DNA of 64,000 bases from Catenulispora sp. EB89. GTDB taxonomy: Bacteria > Actinomycetota > Actinomycetes > Streptomycetales > Catenulisporaceae. The position numbers and the translations under genes were made by a program. The notes under the pieces are model-generated. The model was given only the letters and a program-made list of their open reading frames with translations. It made no database searches and was not told the origin of the DNA. Position 1 is the first letter of the stretch; each line of letters begins with the position of its first letter. The stretch is taken from assembly GCF_041261445.1 (NCBI RefSeq), contig NZ_JBGCCU010000001.1, positions 124,001-188,000 of the forward strand. Reading direction: 5' to 3'. Positions 8,356 through 16,275 of this stretch are shown here, piece after piece.

Positions 8356-9383
8356 CAGGGCGCCGCGGCCTTCGACGGCTCGCGCCCGGCTGGGAGCGGC
8401 AGAGGGCTCCGACGCCGCCGCCAGAACACCAGCGCCACCAGCAGCGCGAGCACCACGAGTACGACCACCAGCAGGGTGAACCAGGGAATCAGGGTCACCG
8501 AGGCCTCAGCCGTCGATGTCACCGGCGGAGAAGCGGACTCGTCGGTGACATCGAGATGCAGAGTTCCGATCTCAAAGGGCGGCATGTTCTTCCACACCTG
8601 TGAGAAATCGACGCTCTGTCCCGGCAGGATCTGCGGAAGCTGAACCGTCCGGTCTATCAGCGTCCCGAAGATTCCCGTCGCATGGAGATGCGCTTTCGGG
8701 GACTCCAGCAAGTTGCCGCTATTAGTGACCGTTGCAGTAACCGTCCCGTCACTGTCACTCACATAGGCCGGGAAAGGTGCGGATCCGGAGACTTTCAGGT
8801 TGGTGACCGTCAGACCGCCGACAGCGGGACCGTCGACATGCACATAGAGCCGCGCGGCGACGACGCGCTTGATGCCGACCCGGACGTTCCCCTGCTGCTG
8901 CACGCTCTCCACGGCGGTGTCCATACCGGAGACGCCGCCTACGTGATCGCCTGGAGAGGCGTTCTGAGGAATCGCTATAGAGATCGGCACGACAGTGGAG
9001 GTACGCGCTGGAACAGTGATAGTCGGGAACGCGGTGCGCACCCAGGAACCGACGCCGGTCATCGGGTACCCGTGGTCCCGCAGCGCGAACTGGCCGTCCT
9101 TCGGGGTGTTGTAGCCGTCTGCGCCGTACACGTAGTAGGTGATCGGGTGGTCGGTGTAGTTGGACACCGCGAGACCGTCCTGCAGAGTGCTGCCCGGCCG
9201 GCCCTCCAGGATGAAGTACTGGCGCGCGCCGGCCGGCGAACCCGGCTTCGGCGCGGGCTGCACGGACCATGACCCGCTGTCCGCCCTGGCGTCTGCGCTC
9301 CCGAAGGCGATGGAGACACCGACGAGTAACGCGACGGCCAGGAGCACCGACGCTATGCGGTTGCGCATACCCCGACCGACCAC
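8355..9383 (-). CDS. DUF916 / WxL-interacting-protein homologue, membrane anchored
   Basis: 342 residues from GTG 9383, chosen because GGAGA lies 7 bases upstream; ATG 9368 is the alternative. A signal peptide (MRNRIASVLLAVALLVG...ADA) leads into a WxLIP peptidoglycan-binding-type domain (about 35-165). Its stretches GRPGSTLQDGLAVSNYTDHP, VTVP-type core TITVPARTSTVVPISIAIP and DHVGGVSGM match the DUF916 pattern. A second Ig-like domain (170-290) corresponds to the host-binding half. A C-terminal membrane helix (WFTLLVVVLVVLALLVALVF) with RRRR stop-transfer closes the protein. In Firmicutes such proteins bind WxL proteins, and a WxL gene lies directly upstream. Confidence 0.85.
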   Translation of the reverse strand: MVGRGMRNRIASVLLAVALLVGVSIAFGSADARADSGSWSVQPAPKPGSPAGARQYFILEGRPGSTLQDGLAVSNYTDHPITYYVYGADGYNTPKDGQFALRDHGYPMTGVGSWVRTAFPTITVPARTSTVVPISIAIPQNASPGDHVGGVSGMDTAVESVQQQGNVRVGIKRVVAARLYVHVDGPAVGGLTVTNLKVSGSAPFPAYVSDSDGTVTATVTNSGNLLESPKAHLHATGIFGTLIDRTVQLPQILPGQSVDFSQVWKNMPPFEIGTLHLDVTDESASPPVTSTAEASVTLIPWFTLLVVVLVVLALLVALVFWRRRRSPLPLPAGREPSKAAAP

Positions 9384-9463
9384 CGCGTTCTCTCCAGAGC
9401 TCTGCACAGTGATCTCCACAGCGATCTCCTCGGCAAGTCGGCCGGTGTGGTACTCATGGCTGT

Positions 9464-9504
9464 GGCTTCCGGTGGGGCGAATGGACCTCGCCCCACCGGA
9501 AGCC
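9464..9504 (-). terminator. 16-bp hairpin between the WxL and DUF916 genes
   Basis: GGCTTCCGGTGGGGCG (9464-9479) and CGCCCCACCGGAAGCC (9489-9504) form a perfect 16-bp stem with a 9-nt loop, 7 bases after the WxL stop. It may reduce read-through, making the secreted WxL protein more abundant than its membrane partner. Confidence 0.75.
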
Positions 9505-9511
9505 GCTCGCG

Positions 9512-11197
9512 TCACTGCAAGGTGATGGTGACCGTGCCTGTGTAGGTGCCCTGCAGGACGTACGCGGGGACCGTCAGACTCAGCCCGCCGTTGATCAGGA
9601 AGTCGCCGCCGGTGACGGTCGGCGGGTTGGTCCCGCCTGCCGCCTGCGAGCACAGCGTGACCGCCGTGGTGGTGCTCAGCGCGCCGCCGGAGCCGGCCGT
9701 CGGGGTCGACGGGTACGGCGGGGAACCGGCCGGGTTGCCGGCGCACTTCAGGCCGCCGACCGACACGTTGCCCGCCGGGATCGGCGCGGCGCCGCTGTCG
9801 GCGTACGGCCCGCCGGTGAGCGCCAGGTCCGACATCGTGGCGTTCAGGACCCATCCGTTGGTGGTGCCGCGGAAGTCCTGGACGTCGACCTGCTGGAGCG
9901 TTCCGGCCTGGGTGTGCGCGGTGCCGTTCAGGGTCACGCCCGGGAAGGCCACCGCGCCGGTGTTCTCCGTCATCTGCAACGGCCCGCCGGTGACTGCCAC
10001 GTTCGCGCTCTGCGGTACCGAGCAGGTGCCCGTTGCGGAGACGGCCGCGCCGGCCGCGTCAGCGGAGCAGGAGTTGCCGGCGAAGGTGAACGCCGCCGCC
10101 GCGCGCAGGGTCGTGCTCGGCGCGCCGCCGACCAGTTCCGCGGCGCCGATGGCGGCGATCGCGGTGCTGGGGACCGTGTAGCTGCCGGACAGGTGCCCGG
10201 AGGCGTCCGCGGTCAGCGTCGCGGGGCTGCCGACGGGGTTGTTGGACGCGTCCACCCCGCTGACCGCCACGGTCGCGCCGGGATCCCAGTTGCCGCCGGA
10301 CAGGCCGACGACGGTGCCCGGGCCGCCGGACGACGGCGACGCGCTCAGCGTCGGCGCGCCCAGCACGGTCACCGCGGTCGGGACCGCGCCGCTGGTGCTA
10401 CCGGTCAGGACCAGCGAGCCGGCCCCGGTGGCAGCCGCCGCGGGAACCCCGAGGGAACCGGAGATCGCGCCGCCTGCCGGGACGGTTATCGCCGTGCCCG
10501 GGGTCGCGGTGCCCGCGCTGTCGATGAACGACGGGGTGACCGTCTCCCCGGCGATCCAGCCGGCCCCGGTGAAGCTCACCGTGCCGCCGGGCCGCACGTA
10601 GGCGCTGCCCACGGAGGCCGAGGCGTTGGTCGCGGTGACCGTGGCCGCCGCGCTGGCGCCGCTGGCCGTGCACTGGATGACGATGCCGAACTGGGCCACG
10701 TCCTGCTCGTTGTTCCCGGGCGTGAACGTGTACGTGCCGGCCGTCGTCGGGGTGAAGGTGGCGGTGAAGTCCGGGATCTGGAACGTCCCGCCGGTGGCGA
10801 CCGGTGCCGGCGGGAACGCCGCCGAGGGTCCGGCCGTGATCGTGCTGCTGGCCGCTCCGCCGACCAGGATCTGGGCCTTCGCGGTGGCCGCGTTGGCGAT
10901 CGGGATGCCCGGGGAGGGAGCCGTCGACAGCGAGTAGTGCCAGGTGATGGTGACCGGCGACCCGACGGCGACGGAACTCGCCGAGGGGGTCAGGGTCACC
11001 TGGCTGCTGTAGTTCGGCGGCGGTGCCGCGAGCGCCGGGTTGCTGCTGGTGCAGCTGCCGAAGGTCACGGTCGTGGTTCCGGCCTCGGCGATCGGCGCCA
11101 GGGCCGTCGCGGTGGCGAGTGCCACGGCGAGCGTGCCGGCCAGGGCTATGGCCCGGCCGGGTCTTGTCCTGTGTCTTGATCCGAACCCTTGTCTCAC
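9512..11197 (-). CDS. Secreted WxL-domain surface protein
   Basis: 561 residues from GTG 11197 (GAGAGGG 9 bases upstream; the longer open frame lacks a ribosome site). Signal peptide: IALAGTLAVALATATALAPI. Residues 40-185 form a domain shared with the neighbouring LPHTG protein (FGSCTSSNPALAAPPPNY; AGTYTFTPGNNEQDVAQFGI). Two Ig-like repeats follow (about 190-360). The C-terminal ~190 residues fit a WxL domain: GTCSVPQSANVAV, LQQVDVQDFRGTTNGWVLNA with the first WxL motif as WVL, and a final GTYTGTVTITL in which the second motif is ITL, its Trp replaced by Ile. WxL domains bind peptidoglycan non-covalently. They are best known from low-GC Firmicutes. Confidence 0.85.
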   Translation of the reverse strand: MRQGFGSRHRTRPGRAIALAGTLAVALATATALAPIAEAGTTTVTFGSCTSSNPALAAPPPNYSSQVTLTPSASSVAVGSPVTITWHYSLSTAPSPGIPIANAATAKAQILVGGAASSTITAGPSAAFPPAPVATGGTFQIPDFTATFTPTTAGTYTFTPGNNEQDVAQFGIVIQCTASGASAAATVTATNASASVGSAYVRPGGTVSFTGAGWIAGETVTPSFIDSAGTATPGTAITVPAGGAISGSLGVPAAAATGAGSLVLTGSTSGAVPTAVTVLGAPTLSASPSSGGPGTVVGLSGGNWDPGATVAVSGVDASNNPVGSPATLTADASGHLSGSYTVPSTAIAAIGAAELVGGAPSTTLRAAAAFTFAGNSCSADAAGAAVSATGTCSVPQSANVAVTGGPLQMTENTGAVAFPGVTLNGTAHTQAGTLQQVDVQDFRGTTNGWVLNATMSDLALTGGPYADSGAAPIPAGNVSVGGLKCAGNPAGSPPYPSTPTAGSGGALSTTTAVTLCSQAAGGTNPPTVTGGDFLINGGLSLTVPAYVLQGTYTGTVTITLQ

Positions 11198-11276
11198 TGG
11201 TGGTGCCCTCTCTTCTGTGAGGGGGTGACAAACCCACGGGCCGGCGGCCCGCAGGGGTGGGTTGTCGTACACCGGT

Positions 11277-11293
11277 TCTGATGGAGCGTCAGA
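11277..11293. promoter_or_regulatory. 17-bp operator upstream of the WxL gene
   Basis: TCTGATGGAGCGTCAGA is an imperfect palindrome 80 bases upstream of the WxL start. Two relatives lie upstream of the LPHTG gene (12246 and 12268). This shared spacing and sequence implies one regulator for both genes (inference). Confidence 0.65.
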
Positions 11294-11404
11294 TATTCAC
11301 GGTCAGCTCGGATGCGAAGTCAATACGCACGTTCGAACACCGGGCCGCCGCCGGAGCGCGGATTGCGGGTGAATCAGAGCTTTTCGGTAGCACTGCGCCC
11401 CGGT

Positions 11405-12190
11405 TCAGCCGTGGCTTCCGCGCCGCCGGCGGGTGGCGTACAGGCTCGTACCGCCGAGCGCGGCCGCGAGCACCACGCCGCCGGCCAGCCACCGGCCGTC
11501 GAAGCCGGTGTGCGGCAGGACGCCGGTGGACGACGTCGACGAGCTGCTGGTCGCGGCGCTGCTGCTACTGCCAGCCGAGGTCGTCGAAGGGCTCGACGAG
11601 CTCCCGCCGCCGGTCGCCGGTGTGACGGTGATCGTCAAGGCGGAACCGGACGCAGAGGCCTTACACCCGATGGTGAGGGGTGGCTGGGCGATGTCCTGTT
11701 CGTTGTCGCCGGGCGTGAACGTGTAGGTCCCGGGCGCCTTGGCCGTGAACGTCGCGGTCATGTCAGGGATCTGGAACGTACCCCCGGCCGGGACGATGGC
11801 CGGCGGGAAGGTGCCCGACGGCCCGGCGGTGATCGACGAGCTCGCCGCGCCGCCGACGACGATCGTCGCCTTCGCGGTGGCCACGTTCGCTATCGGGATA
11901 CCGGCCGGTCCGGGGGCGGTGGAGATTGAGTAGTGCCACGTGATGGCGATCGGCTTGCCCACCTGGAACGAAGAACTCTGAGTCTTCAGCGTCACGTGCG
12001 AGACGTAGTTCGGCGGCGGCGCGGACAGCGCCGTGTTGCTGCTGGTACAGCTCCCGTAACCGACGTCCACCGGGTCCGCGCTGGCACTCGGCGCGAACAC
12101 CGCCAGCGCCGCCGCGGCGACCGTGACGGCGCCTCCCACTGCTGCGACCCGTTCGGTAACCCGCTTTCTGGGCACGTGTTGACGACCCAT
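11405..12190 (-). CDS. LPHTG-anchored surface protein (sortase substrate)
   Basis: 261 residues with an ideal ribosome site (AGGAGG, 6 bases before ATG 12190). The signal peptide is at 1-38 (AAALAVFAPSASA). Residues 40-185 are paralogous to the N-terminal domain of the adjacent WxL protein: YGSCTSSNTALSAPPPNY, ITAGPSGTFPP, GTYTFTPGDNEQDIAQ. A Ser-rich stalk (190-225) leads to a cell-wall sorting signal: LPHTG, a hydrophobic helix (WLAGGVVLAAALGGTSLY) and the basic tail ATRRRRGSHG. The sortase gene lies 97 bases upstream, so covalent anchoring by it is likely. The same ectodomain is therefore displayed by two different anchors. Confidence 0.9.
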   Translation of the reverse strand: MGRQHVPRKRVTERVAAVGGAVTVAAAALAVFAPSASADPVDVGYGSCTSSNTALSAPPPNYVSHVTLKTQSSSFQVGKPIAITWHYSISTAPGPAGIPIANVATAKATIVVGGAASSSITAGPSGTFPPAIVPAGGTFQIPDMTATFTAKAPGTYTFTPGDNEQDIAQPPLTIGCKASASGSALTITVTPATGGGSSSSPSTTSAGSSSSAATSSSSTSSTGVLPHTGFDGRWLAGGVVLAAALGGTSLYATRRRRGSHG

Positions 12191-12245
12191 GGATGCCTCC
12201 TGACATCGAACGACAGATCGAACTGCCTAGCCATTGATGGAGGAA

Positions 12246-12284
12246 TCTGATGGAGTGTCAATAGTCATCTGACGGATCGTCAGA
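12246..12284. promoter_or_regulatory. Two tandem 17-bp operators upstream of the LPHTG gene
   Basis: TCTGATGGAGTGTCAA (12246-12261) and the near-perfect palindrome TCTGACGGATCGTCAGA (12268-12284; arms TCTGACG and CGTCAGA) match the element upstream of the WxL gene. Consensus: TCTGAYGGAKYGTCA. They lie 56-94 bases before the LPHTG start, between the sortase stop and that gene. Confidence 0.7.
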
Positions 12285-12287
12285 CCC

Positions 12288-13025
12288 TCAGGAGCGGGGG
12301 CGGGTGGCGATCAGATGCCCGGTCACGATCATCCGCTGCGTGGAGGACCACCAAGGATTGCAGGTCGTCAGGGTCATGAGATCCTGCGTCGGCTGGACCC
12401 CGGGCTCGCCGGGCACCGGGTCCACCACCGCGAGATCCGTGGGCTGGACGATCACCGGGTCGGCGTCGATCCGGTAGGTGTACCAGTTCTGCGCGGTCTC
12501 CACGTAGACCAGGTCGCCGGCGCGCATCTCGTCGAGGTGGCGAAACGGCTCGCCGTGCGTCTTGCGGTGGCCGGCCACCGCGAAGTTGCCGACCTCGCCG
12601 GGCAGCGCGGTGCCCGGGTAGTGGCCGGTGGCCTTGTTCAGGATGTCCAGCCCGACGCCTTCGAGGACCGGGATGCCGGTGTCGTCGGGCTTTGATTCGT
12701 CAGGCCCCGACGCGCCGGTGCCGGAGCCCAGGCGCGGGATGTACAGGATCGCGACGTCGTCGCCGTTGTGCAGCACCGGCGGCGGAGGCGGGGCCGGGAC
12801 CGGGGCGGACTCGCCGTGCGGCGCCGGGGCGGCCGGGTGCGCGGGCGCCGTGGCCGTCCACTGCTTGTGCATGACGTTCACTTCGTGGGTCATGTCCCGC
12901 CGACCGACCACGTTCGTGTAATAGAGCTGATACACGATGAACAGTGCCAGCAGTGCGGAGAAGGTGACCAGCAGCTCGCCGACCGTCCGCACCGCGATAC
13001 GCAGAATCGCCCCTGCCCTCGCCAT
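12288..13025 (-). CDS. Class E sortase
   Basis: 245 residues. There is one N-terminal membrane helix (LLVTFSALLALFIVYQLYYT), then a Pro/Ala-rich linker (75-100) and the sortase barrel. The catalytic residues are visible: His in FAVAGHRKTHG, Cys in LMTLTTCNPWW, and Arg in STQRMIVTGH. The AILYIPRLG start of the barrel and the TLTTCNP signature fit class E, the actinobacterial housekeeping type that prefers LAxTG. The adjacent substrate has LPHTG. It heads the surface-protein locus transcribed on the minus strand. Confidence 0.95.
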   Translation of the reverse strand: MARAGAILRIAVRTVGELLVTFSALLALFIVYQLYYTNVVGRRDMTHEVNVMHKQWTATAPAHPAAPAPHGESAPVPAPPPPPVLHNGDDVAILYIPRLGSGTGASGPDESKPDDTGIPVLEGVGLDILNKATGHYPGTALPGEVGNFAVAGHRKTHGEPFRHLDEMRAGDLVYVETAQNWYTYRIDADPVIVQPTDLAVVDPVPGEPGVQPTQDLMTLTTCNPWWSSTQRMIVTGHLIATRPRS

Positions 13026-13067
13026 AGTGGCGCAGAGTAGGGGCGACTCCGTGAAATGCGAAGAGGC

Positions 13068-14897
13068 TTAGAAGGCCTCCTCCGGCACGTCCATCAGCGA
13101 GTTGTCGGTCGCCTCGACGATCGCGCGCTGCCCGGCCAGCAGCGGCAGCGTGTTGCGGGCGAAGAACTTCGCCGCCGCGATCTTGCCGGTGTAGAACGCC
13201 ACGTCCCGGTCGGCCGCGCCGTCGGCCAGCGCCGCCTGCGCGACGGTGGCGCCGCGCAGCAGCAGCCAGGAGACGACGACGTCGCCGAGGGCGAACAGGA
13301 AGCGCACGGTGTTCTGCGCGACGATGTGCAGCTGCCGCGGGTCCGACAGCGACTCGCCGGCCTTGTCGAGCATCGCCTTGAGCATCGCGCCGACCTCGCC
13401 CTGCGCGACGGCCAGCAGCCGGCGCTCGCGGGCCAGGTCCTCGCCGCCCGGGTCGGCGGCCAGGAAGCCGGAGATCTGCTCGGTCAGGGCGGTGAGCGCG
13501 ACGCCGCCGTCCTTCACGATCTTGCGGAAGAACAGGTCCAGCGACTGGATCGCGGTGGTGCCCTCGTACAGCGAGTCGATCTTGGCGTCGCGGATGTACT
13601 GCTCCAGCGGGTACTCCTGCAGGAAGCCGGAGCCGCCGAAGATCTGCAGCGCCTGCGCCAGCTGCTCGTAGGACTTCTCCGAGCCGTAGCCCTTGACGAT
13701 CGGCAGCAGCAGGTCGTTCATGCGCACCGCGTCCTGGTCCTCGGTGCCGGCGGCGCGGGCCTGCTCGATCGTGTCCTGGAAGGTCGCGGTGTAGAGCACC
13801 AGGGAGCGCATGCCCTCGACGTAGGCCTTCTGCGTCATCAGCGAGCGGCGCACGTCGGCGTGGTGCGTGATGGTCACGCGCGGGGCGTCCTTGCCCGGGG
13901 TGGTCAGGTCCGCGCCCTGCACGCGCTCCTTGGCGTACTCCAGCGCGTTCAGGTAGCCGGTGGACAGCGTGGAGATGGCCTTGGTGCCGACCATCATGCG
14001 CGCGAACTCGATGATGTTGAACATCTGCGCGATGCCGTCGTGCACCTCGCCGAGCAGCCAGCCCTTGGCCGGGACGCCGGCCTGGCCGAAGGTGACCTCG
14101 CAGGTGGTGGAGGCCTTCAGGCCCATCTTGTGCTCGACGTTGGTGACGAAGGCGCCGTTGCGCTCGCCGAGTTCGCCGGTCTCCCAGTCGAACTCGAACT
14201 TCGGGACGATGAACAGCGACAGGCCCTTGGTGCCGGGGCCGGCGCCCTCGGGGCGGGCCAGCACCAGGTGGATGATGTTGTCGCTGAGGTCGTGCTCGCC
14301 GGAGGTGATGAACCGCTTCACGCCGTCGATGTGCCAGGTGCCGTCGGCCTGCTGGACCGCCTTGGTGCGGCCGGCGCCCACGTCGGAGCCGGCGTCCGGC
14401 TCGGTGAGCACCATGGTGGAGCCCCACTGGCCCTCGACCATGCAGCGCGCGACCTTGCGCTGCTCCTCGGTGCCCAGGTTCCAGACCACGGTCGCGAAGT
14501 CGGCGCCGGAGGAGTACATCCAGATCGCCGGGTTCGCGCCCAGCACCAGCTCGGCCACCGACCAGCGCAGGGTGCGCGGGGTCGGGGTGCCGCCGAGCTC
14601 GACCGGCAGGCCCAGGCGCCACCACTCGGCGTCCATGAACTGCTTGTAGGAGCGCTTGAAGCTCTCCGGCAGGGTGGCCGAGTTGGTGTCCGGGTAGAAG
14701 ATCGGCGGGTTGCGGTCGGAGTCGAGCAGGCTCGGCGCCAGCTCGTCCACGGCCAGCCGCTCGACCTCGGCCAGGATCTCCTTGGCGGTGTCGACGTCCA
14801 TGTCGGCGTACTCGCCGGTCCCGTAGACCTCGCCGCGCCCGAACACCTCGAAGAGGTTGAACTCGATGTCGCGCAGGTTCGACTTGTAGTGGCTCAT
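13068..14897 (-). CDS. Acyl-CoA dehydrogenase (FadE5-like)
   Basis: 609 residues, the long actinobacterial type with about 200 extra residues over classical dehydrogenases. Order of domains: N-terminal helical domain (1-160), middle beta domain ([20 protein letters not shown], the FAD/substrate signature, then [11 protein letters not shown]), and C-terminal domain with [17 protein letters not shown] and the catalytic-Glu region [14 protein letters not shown] (near 440). A further helical extension runs to the end. It catalyses the first step of fatty acid beta-oxidation. It is monocistronic with an upstream region rich in small dyads. Confidence 0.93.
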   Translation of the reverse strand: MSHYKSNLRDIEFNLFEVFGRGEVYGTGEYADMDVDTAKEILAEVERLAVDELAPSLLDSDRNPPIFYPDTNSATLPESFKRSYKQFMDAEWWRLGLPVELGGTPTPRTLRWSVAELVLGANPAIWMYSSGADFATVVWNLGTEEQRKVARCMVEGQWGSTMVLTEPDAGSDVGAGRTKAVQQADGTWHIDGVKRFITSGEHDLSDNIIHLVLARPEGAGPGTKGLSLFIVPKFEFDWETGELGERNGAFVTNVEHKMGLKASTTCEVTFGQAGVPAKGWLLGEVHDGIAQMFNIIEFARMMVGTKAISTLSTGYLNALEYAKERVQGADLTTPGKDAPRVTITHHADVRRSLMTQKAYVEGMRSLVLYTATFQDTIEQARAAGTEDQDAVRMNDLLLPIVKGYGSEKSYEQLAQALQIFGGSGFLQEYPLEQYIRDAKIDSLYEGTTAIQSLDLFFRKIVKDGGVALTALTEQISGFLAADPGGEDLARERRLLAVAQGEVGAMLKAMLDKAGESLSDPRQLHIVAQNTVRFLFALGDVVVSWLLLRGATVAQAALADGAADRDVAFYTGKIAAAKFFARNTLPLLAGQRAIVEATDNSLMDVPEEAF

Positions 14898-14948
14898 CGC
14901 CGTAGGCTCCCGCTGTCCCGGACCGGCTCAGGGTTTACGTTCCGGTCG

Positions 14949-15000
14949 TACTGGTGAGTAATATGCTCTCCCCAGGATGCTACCCACTGGTAACTAGTGG
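14949..15000. promoter_or_regulatory. Possible TetR-type operators between acyl-CoA dehydrogenase and sseB
   Basis: Two dyads sharing ACTGGT occur: TACTGGTGAGTA (14949-14960) and CCACTGGTAACTAGTGG (14984-15000, 5-bp perfect arms). Their position about 50-100 bases upstream of the dehydrogenase suits a fatty-acid-responsive repressor, but no regulator gene is adjacent. Confidence 0.35.
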
Positions 15001-15097
15001 CAAGCCCGCACCCCGCCCTATTCGCCACCCGGACCGGTGAGGTGGATCACGCGAGCGCGGTGCACTGCCCCCGAAGCGCCGGGTAGGCTCTCATGAC

Positions 15098-15499
15098 GTG
15101 TACGGCTATCCCCAGGAGCCCCCGCCGTCCCAGGTGGCCAACGCCGCCCTGAGCGACGCCATCCGCGCGTTCGCCGGCGGCGTGATGGGCCCGGAGGACT
15201 TCTACACCGTGTTCAACAGCGCGAAGATCTACTGCCCGCGCGGCGAGCAGCCAGGCTTCCTGGCGCTGCACGACACCCCGGAGCCGGTGATCCCGATGTT
15301 CAGCTCGCTGACGGAGCTGCGGGCGTACTCGGGCGAGGAGTCGCGCTACTTCACGGTGACCGGCGGCGAGGTGCTGGACCTGCTGCCCACGGGGTACGGG
15401 ATCGTGCTGGACATCGAGGGGGAGCACCGGATCGTGTTCGACGCGAAGGCGATCGAGCAGATGACGGCTTATGCGATGCAGCGGTTGTATGGGGCTTAG
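15098..15499 (+). CDS. SseB-family protein
   Basis: 133 residues from GTG 15098. The core matches SseB N-terminal domains (PF07179): FLALHDTPEPVIPMFSSLTE, LRAYSGEESRYFTVTGGEVL and DLLPTGYGIVLDIEGEHRIV. Function in actinobacteria is unknown; enterobacterial SseB relates to serine metabolism, and the name should not be over-read. No convincing Shine-Dalgarno is present, so the mRNA may be leaderless. It converges with the Uma2-type gene with only 6 bases between stops. Confidence 0.8.
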   Translation: MYGYPQEPPPSQVANAALSDAIRAFAGGVMGPEDFYTVFNSAKIYCPRGEQPGFLALHDTPEPVIPMFSSLTELRAYSGEESRYFTVTGGEVLDLLPTGYGIVLDIEGEHRIVFDAKAIEQMTAYAMQRLYGA

Positions 15500-15505
15500 T
15501 CGCTT

Positions 15506-16170
15506 CTAGGCGGGCCAGGCCGTCCACTCGGCGGTGTCGATGGTCACGCCGAACGGCTCCGGCAGGACGATCGGCTCGCCGAATTCCCAGGCGACAGCGG
15601 ACTCGTAGCGGCTGGTTTCCGGATTCGGATCGAAGTAGAGCGTCGCGCGCGCAACGCGTGGATCCCGGTCGACCAGCAGGTAGTACTCGACGCCGGCGGA
15701 GGCGTAGTCGGTCCACTTGGTCATGATCCGGTTCCCGTTCTTCCGCCGGTGCTGAGGGCCGGGCTCGCGGTCGTGATCGGCGTTCGACGGCGACGTAATC
15801 TCGATCGCCATGGCCATGTCCAACGGGCCGATGACCACCGCGTCCGCCGCGCTGGCCTCGTCAGAGCGCGCCCGATCCATCACGGCCACGTCGGGGATCC
15901 AGCCCCTGCTGGATGGCTCGCCGACTTCGGTTCCGATGACTGCCACCCAGGGGAAGGCTGGATCGGTGTCACCGGCCTGCTCGATCACGTGCGCAATGCG
16001 CAAAGCCATCCTGTTGTGCTTGAAGCGAGCGGCAGGTGACACGACGATGTCCCCCTCGATGATCTCGGCGCGGAACCCCTCCGGCAGCCCGAGAAAACGC
16101 TCAAGCTCGCCGCGGACCCACATCTCGTACGGCGAGTCCGGGAGCGGCAACTCCACATAGCCAACGCTCA
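15506..16170 (-). CDS. Uma2-family (DUF820) nuclease-like protein; start codon split by a group II intron
   Basis: Uma2 proteins have a PD-(D/E)xK nuclease-like fold of unknown role. Visible core: FRAEIIEGDIVVSPAARFKH, RGWIPDVAVMDRA (catalytic-type Asp), AMAIEITSPSNADHD and YYLLVDRDPRVARATLYF. The genomic ATG at 16279 would add 36 residues, but that stretch is group II intron RNA domains IV-VI. Joining the exons at 18701 and 16170 places A next to TG and creates ATG, giving MSVGYVELPLPDSPYEMWV and 221 residues. Expression of the native form therefore depends on intron splicing. Coordinates are the 3' exon; the first base of the start codon is at 18701. Confidence 0.85.
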
Positions 16171-16246
16171 GTCGGGTAGCCGAAGTGGATTGCTCCACTC
16201 CGGCCCCCTCAGAACCGGACGTGCGGGCTTTCCCCGCATCCGGCTC
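16171..16246 (-). ncRNA. Group II intron domains V and VI
   Basis: Domain V (16212-16246): GAGCCGGA pairs with TCCGGTTC, the upper stem is closed by a GAAA loop, and the catalytic AGC triad is in place near the 5' end. Domain VI: GCCGGAGTGGA pairs with TCCACTTCGGC around a GCAA loop. A lower GGG/CCC stem leaves TA bulged, putting the branch-point A at 16177, 7 bases from the 3' end as expected. Confidence 0.9.
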
Positions 16247-16275
16247 AAGCGGACCCTGATGGCGGTCCGGGGTTT

